A DNA stretch of 64,000 nucleotides, taken from contig JANNUS010000011.1 in the NCBI GenBank assembly GCA_031395485.1, forward strand, positions 43,762 to 107,761, read 5' to 3'. The DNA comes from UBA2336 sp031395485 (GTDB lineage Bacteria > Bacteroidota > Bacteroidia > Cytophagales > Cyclobacteriaceae). Made by a program: the position numbers and the translations under genes. Positions 27,996-34,274 of this stretch are shown here, in pieces. The stretch's first letter is position 1, and each line of letters begins with the position of its first letter. The notes under the pieces were generated by a model that was not told the DNA's origin, did not search any database, and saw only the letters and a program-made list of their open reading frames with translations.

Positions 27996-28643
27996 TTAAG
28001 CTTTCATTCTTTCCAGTATAGACACGAAGCTGTCGTAACTATAAGGCAGCAGTTCGTCTACATTTTTGTTGAGGTTTGCAACATCTTTGCATGCTACCGT
28101 CATGTGTTCGAGATGCCCACTGGTGCGCAACGTGCAAAGGCCATGCATGGTACTCCATATTACAAACGACAAACCAATGGGTTCAAATCCTTTGAAGTAC
28201 CCATCCTGCTGACAGGCTTCTACTGTTTTTAATAATAAGGTGAAAGCCTGATCTCCTTCGTGCCATTCATCTTCATGTTTGGCTACATGTTCCATCGGTT
28301 CTTTCATGATAAAAATTAATTGATAGACATCTGGATGTTCGAACGCAAATTGCATGTAGGCCTTACCCAGCGCTTTTAATCTTTCGAATGGACTTGCTAT
28401 AGTGTTAATGACACTAAAGTGTTGTATCAACAAAGCGAACCCATCTTGGTGAAGGGCGTGAACAATTTCGTTTTTATCTTTATAGTAGAGATAAATGGTG
28501 GCGGGCGAGTATTCTATTTTCTCTGCAATAGCGCGGATTGAGGTTGCCTCAAATCCTTTTTCAGTAAATAGCTCCTTGGCGGCAGTGAGGATATCTTTTT
28601 TCAAATCCTCTTTATGTCGTTCTTTTCTCTCGGCTGTTCCCAT
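27996..28643 (-). CDS. TetR/AcrR family transcriptional regulator
   Basis: A 215-residue repressor. The N-terminal helix-turn-helix reads DILTAAKELFTEKGFEATSIRAIAEKIEYSPATIYLYYKDKNEI in two adjoining parts, the standard TetR pattern; the C-terminal part is a ligand-binding and dimer domain. It leads the efflux operon, so it most likely represses itself and the pump and is released by a pump substrate. The ATG at 28643 is chosen over one five codons upstream. A loose inverted repeat TGAAC...GTTCA lies just upstream (about 28669-28707), but its arms are short. Confidence 0.9.
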   Translation of the reverse strand: MGTAERKERHKEDLKKDILTAAKELFTEKGFEATSIRAIAEKIEYSPATIYLYYKDKNEIVHALHQDGFALLIQHFSVINTIASPFERLKALGKAYMQFAFEHPDVYQLIFIMKEPMEHVAKHEDEWHEGDQAFTLLLKTVEACQQDGYFKGFEPIGLSFVIWSTMHGLCTLRTSGHLEHMTVACKDVANLNKNVDELLPYSYDSFVSILERMKA

Positions 28644-28821
28644 ACGTAAACAAAACAACGTAATTTTAATGAACAGTGTTTATAATAGTTGTATTTTTTG
28701 TACGTTCAATTTATAAATCATTGATAATCAGATGTTTTAATTTTATTATTTAACAACCTTTCAAATTTATTTTTTGCACGGGTTGAGTAAAGACAATACA
28801 TTCAAGGCTAAATGAGAGCAC

Positions 28822-29484
28822 ATGAATTTTGACATCATCCTTCGCTTTTTGAAGACTTTAGCTAAAAACAACAACCGTGTTTGGTTTGAAAAGAACAAGG
28901 TCAAGTATTTGGAGGCCAAGGATCACTTTGACCAGTTTGCAACATCGCTTGTCGGTGAGCTTACTGAGTTTGACCAGTCGTTAGCCGGACTTAGCCCTAA
29001 GAAAATTACTTTCCGTATTTACCGTGATGTTCGCTTCAGCAAAAATAAACTTCCGTATAAAAGCAACATGAGCGCGGGCATTTCTCCACGTGGTAAGATG
29101 GTGGCAGAGCCTGGGGTTTATCTTCATATTCAACCAAACAATAAAAGTTTTGTAGCGGCTGGCTTGTGGATGCCGGAACCTGAGCCGCTTGTTAAGATTC
29201 GTCAGGAGATTGATTACAATGGCGACACGCTGATGAAGATCATGTCTAACAAGAAATTCAAAAAAATGTATGGTGTGTTCGAGCCAGAAGGTGCGTTAAA
29301 GAATGTTCCGAAAGGATATGAAAAAGATCACGTGTACAGGGAATGGCTCAAACTAAAGAGTTTTGTTGTTTCACACGCCTTTATTGATGAAGAAGTGAAG
29401 AACAAAAAATTCATGAAAACGGTAATGGATACCTATAAAACGGCAAAACCACTGAATGATTTTTTGAAGGAAGCGATTGCTTGA
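28822..29484 (+). CDS. DUF2461 family protein
   Basis: A 220-residue cytoplasmic protein of the DUF2461 (TIGR02453) family. Marks are FLKTLAKNNNRVWFEKNKVKYLEAKDHF at the start, then FRIYRDVRFSKNKLPYKSNM and the GVYLHIQPNNKSFVAAGLWMPEPE segment. The biochemical role is unknown. It is divergent from the TetR gene and ends one base before the convergent AsmA-like gene. Confidence 0.92.
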   Translation: MNFDIILRFLKTLAKNNNRVWFEKNKVKYLEAKDHFDQFATSLVGELTEFDQSLAGLSPKKITFRIYRDVRFSKNKLPYKSNMSAGISPRGKMVAEPGVYLHIQPNNKSFVAAGLWMPEPEPLVKIRQEIDYNGDTLMKIMSNKKFKKMYGVFEPEGALKNVPKGYEKDHVYREWLKLKSFVVSHAFIDEEVKNKKFMKTVMDTYKTAKPLNDFLKEAIA

Positions 29485-31977
29485 TTATTGGTCTTTGTTA
29501 TCTTCCCAATCAAAGTAATCATCCTTTTCTAATTCAAGTTCTTTCTTCTTCTTTTTGCCCTTGTTCTTAAAGGCATCTTTTAATTCCTGTACTTCTTTTT
29601 TAAAGTCGCTCGTAATTTTTTTCTTGACGGCCTCGGTATCGTACTGCACGCGGTAGTCATCGGTTGTCCCAGTAATTTTCAGGAAGATCTTCATTTGACC
29701 ACCTTGCTCTTCCAAAGCACCGGTTGCGTCTGTCACATTTATTTTGCTTTTAGTGCGCAGTGGAGTGATAATGCGATAATCAATTTGTTGATCGAACGTA
29801 TGCATTCCGCTAATCTGTAGGGTAGTAACATTACTCCGAACTTCCATTTGTGGAATGTAAATCGTTTTATTTTCTATATGGATGTCATTCTTCAAATCGG
29901 CAAATCGAAGCTTACTCAAACCTTGGTCATCTAGGTATTTGTTGAGGCTTTTCATCGGTTCAAAATTATTGAGCTCGCCATTTTTAATTACGGTACTGAT
30001 ATCGGCAATTAGTGTTTCGGGGAAGAGCTTAAGTTTTTCATTCAGGGCAAGTTCGAATGTGACATCTGCCGTAGCTAATCCTTTCAGATGCTTGTCTTCT
30101 ATAAAATCCTGATTAAAGTTTTTAAAAACATAAAACACACTATCGAGGTGAATGCCATTAAGTTTTGCCGTGGTGAGGACATCAATCGCTTTGTGATTTT
30201 TAGCATCTACAATTCCCGAAAGGCTAAGATCGCCCCCCATCGTCTTTAAATTAATATTTCGAGATACCGCCACTTCATTCTTCACAAGCAAATCGCCTTG
30301 TAGTTTTCTGGCTGTAAATTGTTTGTATCGCAACGATTGAATATCGCAATTGAAATTAAGATTTACATTCGGTGAAATACTGAATTCGTATTCGTTCGGT
30401 TTACTGTCGTCCGTACTAAATCCTATTGTAAATAACTCATCAATATCCAGGAAATTTGATTTTAAGTCAGCTTCAATACCGATAGGTTGGTTTTCGAAAA
30501 GCAGAAACGTGATTACATTTTTAAAGAAACCGTTGAAAAGAAAATCGCTGTTGCCTGCTTGCACGGAAACATTACTTAAGGCCAGGTCATTATTGTTGAA
30601 TTGCAATAAGCCATTAAGATTCTTTATTGGCAGCTTAGTTGGCCCATACAAAAACTTCAAATTCTGCATTTCAATTACCCCAGTGGTTGAGGCGCGTTGT
30701 GCGGTAGCTCTACTTTTTAACCAGGCAAGCTGTCCTTCAAACGAAATATCGGTCAATAGCTTTCCGCTTATTTCTTGAATTTCCTTTATTGGATAAAGTC
30801 CTGCAAGCGATGCTGCATCTAGTGCGCCATTAAAATCAAAGATTACTTCAGGATCAATAAAATTTTGGATTACAAGATTTGCGTTGAATGTATCACTGTT
30901 TAAGGTGCCGTTAATATTCTTCAGCGAGAGTACAGCCTTGCGGAGATCTGTAATGTTGCTGGTAGCGAATGAGCCCTCAACACTGGCATCACTAATTTTT
31001 GATTTTGTATCAGGATGCGTAATGGTAGCGTTTGTTAATCCAAACTCCACCGAAAGCGATGGGTTTTTTGTAGCGGTGATTGGACCCCTGAGTGATGCTG
31101 AAAAGTAAGTATCACCTTTGCTCTCATAGATTGAAATTTTTTTTGAAGCGGATTCGGGCAACAGCGAAAGCAATGTTTGTATGTTGCTGTCTTTGCCATC
31201 AATTGTTAAGTCAATGACAGAAGTATTTTTCCATTGGTAGGATCCTTTAACTGTAAAGGCTGAATTTTTTAACCCTAACGATGAAGGCTCAATGACCAGC
31301 GATCGTTCGGAGTCATCGTAGACCAAGTCAGTTTTAATCGTAAACGATTTCCCCTCCAGCAGCGAAGTTTTCTCGATTTTTAATTTTTCAGTGACGAGTT
31401 CGCCCTCGGCCTGAACAGTATAAACATCGTTGGAAGATTGAATAGACGCTGACAGGTGCTGGCTGCTAAAGATCAAATCTTCATCTCTTTTATAATCTAC
31501 ATACCGAACCAGAGTATTTGTCAGGTGTACATTTTTAAGTTCAAACACGATCGAATCATTTTTATGCTCTCCCGAACTTTCCTTCAATACAGTATAATTG
31601 TTTACACCCTGTGCATTGATCTTTAAATTGGTTTCGCTGTCGGCAATAGTAAGTCCACGAATTGAATAGACTCCACGGTAAACTTCAACGGGATTTAGTT
31701 GAAACGATATCCGCGCAGCGGTAAGGAGAGGATACTGCCCTTCGTGACTGTCTTCAACACGTACATCGGTAAGCACAATGGATAGTTGCGGGAAGTTTTC
31801 AAAAACCGAAACATCCATCTTCCCGATTTTAACGGGGGTATTCAGGTTTTGATTGGCGGCCTCTATAAAGTTCTTAATGATACTATCCTTAAAAAGGAAT
31901 GCCGATACCACTAGTGATATGGTGAGAACAGTAATTGCCAGCAGGAAGTAAAGGACTATTTTTTTAAGAATTCGCAA
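29485..31977 (-). CDS. AsmA-like envelope protein
   Basis: An 830-residue protein with one N-terminal membrane segment (ILKKIVLYFLLAITVLTISLVVSAFLF). A long beta-rich periplasmic body follows, in AsmA/TamB style (NTPVKIGKMDVSVFENFPQLSIVLTDVRVEDS). It ends with a charged tail rich in Lys, Glu and Asp. Such proteins are linked to lipid transport between membranes. The start is inferred to be TTG at 31977, because no ATG lies between the tRNA gene and the membrane segment; the open frame upstream runs through the tRNA-Val gene and is not coding. It is preceded by the tRNA terminator, so it should have its own promoter. Confidence 0.85.
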   Translation of the reverse strand: MRILKKIVLYFLLAITVLTISLVVSAFLFKDSIIKNFIEAANQNLNTPVKIGKMDVSVFENFPQLSIVLTDVRVEDSHEGQYPLLTAARISFQLNPVEVYRGVYSIRGLTIADSETNLKINAQGVNNYTVLKESSGEHKNDSIVFELKNVHLTNTLVRYVDYKRDEDLIFSSQHLSASIQSSNDVYTVQAEGELVTEKLKIEKTSLLEGKSFTIKTDLVYDDSERSLVIEPSSLGLKNSAFTVKGSYQWKNTSVIDLTIDGKDSNIQTLLSLLPESASKKISIYESKGDTYFSASLRGPITATKNPSLSVEFGLTNATITHPDTKSKISDASVEGSFATSNITDLRKAVLSLKNINGTLNSDTFNANLVIQNFIDPEVIFDFNGALDAASLAGLYPIKEIQEISGKLLTDISFEGQLAWLKSRATAQRASTTGVIEMQNLKFLYGPTKLPIKNLNGLLQFNNNDLALSNVSVQAGNSDFLFNGFFKNVITFLLFENQPIGIEADLKSNFLDIDELFTIGFSTDDSKPNEYEFSISPNVNLNFNCDIQSLRYKQFTARKLQGDLLVKNEVAVSRNINLKTMGGDLSLSGIVDAKNHKAIDVLTTAKLNGIHLDSVFYVFKNFNQDFIEDKHLKGLATADVTFELALNEKLKLFPETLIADISTVIKNGELNNFEPMKSLNKYLDDQGLSKLRFADLKNDIHIENKTIYIPQMEVRSNVTTLQISGMHTFDQQIDYRIITPLRTKSKINVTDATGALEEQGGQMKIFLKITGTTDDYRVQYDTEAVKKKITSDFKKEVQELKDAFKNKGKKKKKELELEKDDYFDWEDNKDQ

Positions 31978-32046
31978 GTTTAAAAAATGGTTTTGTAAAG
32001 ATACCAGACAAAAGTCAAACCGTGCCTTCGAGCCCTGTAAGAATGA

Positions 32047-32072
32047 AAAAGGCCATCCGAAGATGGCCTTTT
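32047..32072 (-). terminator. Terminator of the tRNA-Val transcript
   Basis: An 11-bp stem (AAAAGGCCATC/GATGGCCTTTT) closes on a loop that reads TTCG on the - strand, a very stable tetraloop, and is followed by T residues. It lies 3 bases after the tRNA 3' end. Confidence 0.9.
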
Positions 32073-32075
32073 CTG

Positions 32076-32150
32076 TGGGAGTTGAGGGATTCGAACCCCC
32101 GACCCTCTGCTTGTAAGGCAGATGCTCTGAACCAGCTGAGCTAAACTCCC
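32076..32150 (-). tRNA. tRNA-Val (UAC)
   Basis: A 75-base cloverleaf on the - strand: acceptor stem GGGAGTT/AACTCCC, D-arm GCTC/GAGC, anticodon stem TCTGC/GCAGA with loop CTTACAA (anticodon TAC, reads GUA valine), and T-arm GGGGG-TTCGAAT-CCCTC with one G-T pair. The discriminator is A and CCA is not encoded. A degenerate partial copy lies just upstream at 32180-32244. The promoter is at 32260-32290 and the terminator follows directly. Confidence 0.97.
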
Positions 32151-32179
32151 AAATTAAAATTATTAAGCTTTTTAGCCCT

Positions 32180-32244
32180 GACCCTCTGCTTTTTAAGGCA
32201 GATGCTCTGAACCTCCCGATAGCTATCGGGAGAGCTAAACTCCC
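32180..32244 (-). pseudogene. Decayed 5' tRNA-Val copy with a palindrome in the D arm
   Basis: Read on the - strand this repeats the acceptor 5' strand, D arm and anticodon arm of the tRNA-Val next to it, then loses the T arm and the acceptor 3' strand. The anticodon loop is 8 bases (CTTAAAAA), so no proper anticodon remains. The four bases AGCT of the D loop are replaced by the 18-bp palindrome at 32214-32231. It lies between the promoter and the intact tRNA, so it is transcribed as the leader of the tRNA precursor. Confidence 0.88.
32214..32231. repeat. 18-bp perfect palindrome TCCCGATAGCTATCGGGA
   Basis: A perfect palindrome centred on AGCT, at the position where the intact tRNA has AGCT in its D loop. 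The CCCGATAGCTATCGGG core is, from memory, a frequent intergenic palindrome in Bacteroidota genomes. It probably arrived as, or grew into, a member of that family within the duplicated tRNA. Confidence 0.85.
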
Positions 32245-32259
32245 TTGTTTTTGGGACTG

Positions 32260-32290
32260 CAAAGGTAAATGAGAAATTGAATTGAGCAAA
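32260..32290 (-). promoter_or_regulatory. Promoter of tRNA-Val
   Basis: On the - strand TTTG, exactly 19 bases, then TACCTTTG: a perfect match to the Bacteroidota housekeeping promoter. The following GCAGTCCCAAAA should hold the start site. Transcription would run first through the decayed tRNA copy and then the intact tRNA-Val. Confidence 0.8.
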
Positions 32291-32328
32291 AAAAAATTGC
32301 TATTGACCCATTTTTTTGAAAAATCACA

Positions 32329-32360
32329 AAAAAGCCACCCCAACTTGTCGGGGAGGCTTA
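32329..32360 (-). terminator. Terminator after the FecR/lipoprotein locus
   Basis: A GC-rich hairpin (AAGCC-A-CCCC paired with GGGG-A-GGCTT, one internal mismatch) is followed on the - strand by a six-T run. It lies 23 bases after the stop of the lipoprotein gene and before the tRNA promoter. Confidence 0.82.
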
Positions 32361-32382
32361 CTTTAAGTACCAACTTTAAATA

Positions 32383-33276
32383 CTACCCATTTACTTCATC
32401 TAAATTAATAATGATGATCAGGCCTTCTTGCTGAATGGTCAGAACATTATCACAAGCACCGTTACCATAATCCACTGCGGCAGCTTCGCCATTGTATTGA
32501 TATACCTCTGTACCTGCAACATAGATGTATGCCAGTTCACAGTTGAAATCAAAGACAAGAGGGCTTACAACAGTACTGCCAAACGTATTGCCTTCTGAAT
32601 CTGAACCATGAACATTATGTTTTGTTACAACAATTCCGTTTTCGTTACCGGCTAACTCACCTTCGCCAGCAAGTTTAACTTGAGCACCATTTTCATAGTT
32701 TACTTCAAAAGCACCTTCAAACCCTTCCGCATAATCAAATTCAGGGTTAGGGTTAAGTACCCATCCGCCCTGGTATACTCCATTTACCGTAAACAAATCT
32801 TCTTCTTCCGTATTGATATCGCGTTCGGCAAAATTCTGAAAAGCAATCTGGAAATATCCCGAAGTATCAGTTTCACTTCCGGTGAATGCTACCACACCCT
32901 GAATGAATTTTCCATTGTCTTCACAACCTTCTCCAAAGTTCAGGATCACGGTAAATGTTCCGTTCTGATTTTCAGTTATTGTTACCAGTGCGCAAGTGTC
33001 CCAGATGTCGGCTACACGAGCAGCTTCGTCTTTGCTTTTAAACATTCCGCTGAAGCGATGCTTGCCTTCACTGGTTCTTCCTCCGGCATTCGAACGGAAA
33101 TCGTTTCCGAACATTCCAAAAGCCATTTTGTCGAGTACATTTTTGCTGACCGCCAATTGTTTGGTTTGGTCAACTACTTCTTGGTCGCCTGCTGGTTTTA
33201 ATTGTTCATCGTTACACGCGTACAGCGCAGTGAGGAACACCAGGGCGAAGGAAATTTTTAAGAAATTGGTTTTCAT
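32383..33276 (-). CDS. Hypothetical lipoprotein of the sigma/FecR locus
   Basis: A 297-residue predicted lipoprotein (MKTNFLKISFALVFLTALYAC, lipobox LYAC). The mature protein is acidic, with strand-forming stretches and several cysteines (DTCALVTIT, FGEGCEDNG, FNCELAYIY, GACDNVLT). I do not recognise a family. It sits 24 bases after the second FecR gene and ends the operon at a strong terminator, so it is probably expressed with the TonB receptor and may be its surface partner or the extracytoplasmic product of the signalling system. The ATG at 33276 is preferred to one two codons earlier. Confidence 0.75.
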   Translation of the reverse strand: MKTNFLKISFALVFLTALYACNDEQLKPAGDQEVVDQTKQLAVSKNVLDKMAFGMFGNDFRSNAGGRTSEGKHRFSGMFKSKDEAARVADIWDTCALVTITENQNGTFTVILNFGEGCEDNGKFIQGVVAFTGSETDTSGYFQIAFQNFAERDINTEEEDLFTVNGVYQGGWVLNPNPEFDYAEGFEGAFEVNYENGAQVKLAGEGELAGNENGIVVTKHNVHGSDSEGNTFGSTVVSPLVFDFNCELAYIYVAGTEVYQYNGEAAAVDYGNGACDNVLTIQQEGLIIIINLDEVNG

Positions 33277-33300
33277 AATCATGTGAATTTAGTTAAACAT

Positions 33301-34170
33301 TTACTTTTTAGTTGAAATTTTTATGGTCGTTGAATCTGTAAAATCATACTTCAGTTGTAGCGGCAGGCACACCAGTTTCAGCGCCTCCTCAAGATTTTCA
33401 TTCGTGAAGTAGCCGGTGTATGTGCGGTTTTTCTTTTCTGCTACAATGTTGATGTTGTATTGAAGTTCGAGTGTGGTCAACACTTCAGTGAGTGGTGCGT
33501 TTTCAAAATAAAACTCTCCCGTTTTCCAGGAGGTAATATTTTCGTTGTATGACCGTGCAGCAGAAAAAATATTTTGTTGCAATTCCGTTTGCAATCCGGG
33601 AGTTAAAACAATTTGTGAAGAAGCTTCCGTATTACTTACGCGAACTTTCCCTTCCAGGCACGCTACGCGATAAATGGTACCTCTTGAAATAAGATTGAAC
33701 TCAGTACCCAGTACTTGTGTAATTCCATTCGGACTAATCACTTCAAATTTGTCTCCCTTCGCTACGCTGAATAATCCTTCTCCCGTGAAATATACTTTTC
33801 GTGTTAGTGACCAGGTGAGTTTATTGTAGGCAAGAGAAGAGCCTGCGTTAAGTTCAACGATTGAATGATCGGGCAAGGTGATTGTTTTGTACTCTGCGAA
33901 AGAAGTTTGAATAGATATTTCCTGTGATTGATAAACTGCGAACCCAGCCAGAACGAATACTAAAACAGAAGCGGCTATCCGTAGGAAAGTGTTGAGTTGG
34001 AAAGAGACAATCTTAGCGGCCGGCTGTTTTGTGATTCTGTTTTCGATGCGTGACCAGATTTCCTGCCGTGATAAATTTTCAGGAACCAGGAATGCCGAGG
34101 TAGTTTCCAGGATTTTCCTTTCGATCGCATCGTGCGGTTGATCTTGCCCTATCGTTGATTTTTTACCCAT
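33301..34170 (-). CDS. Second FecR family anti-sigma regulator
   Basis: A 289-residue FecR-type protein. There is a short cytoplasmic part, one membrane helix (FLRIAASVLVFVLAGFAVY at about 63-81), then a FecR beta domain (TLPDHSIVELNAGSSLAYN, GEGLFSVAKGDKFEVISPNGITQVLGTEFN). The C-terminal DUF4974/STN-like part is WKTGEFYFENAPLTEVLTTLELQYNINI. It is clearly related to the FecR at 36950, but has no sigma factor beside it and lies downstream of the receptor, an unusual place. The gap to the receptor stop is 104 bases, so it may have its own promoter. Confidence 0.9.
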   Translation of the reverse strand: MGKKSTIGQDQPHDAIERKILETTSAFLVPENLSRQEIWSRIENRITKQPAAKIVSFQLNTFLRIAASVLVFVLAGFAVYQSQEISIQTSFAEYKTITLPDHSIVELNAGSSLAYNKLTWSLTRKVYFTGEGLFSVAKGDKFEVISPNGITQVLGTEFNLISRGTIYRVACLEGKVRVSNTEASSQIVLTPGLQTELQQNIFSAARSYNENITSWKTGEFYFENAPLTEVLTTLELQYNINIVAEKKNRTYTGYFTNENLEEALKLVCLPLQLKYDFTDSTTIKISTKK

Positions 34171-34274
34171 TGTCTGGTTTCAATGAGTAATACAGGCGAC
34201 CAGGACTTTACCCTACCAAAAGATTGAGAAAGGTTTTGATTATTGGTTTTTTAGATTGTTTTCAAACAATTTCC

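Noticed and set aside
28669..28707. TetR operator upstream of the efflux operon
   Set aside because: Only a 5-base TGAAC/GTTCA pair with a long spacer is visible, which is too weak to list as a site.
32180..32244. Second functional tRNA
   Set aside because: The T arm and acceptor 3' strand are missing, the anticodon loop has 8 bases, and the D arm is disrupted by the palindrome.
31978..32373. N-terminal extension of the AsmA-like protein
   Set aside because: It is the read-through of the tRNA-Val gene, its terminator and the tRNA remnant; no start codon with a membrane-protein start lies there.
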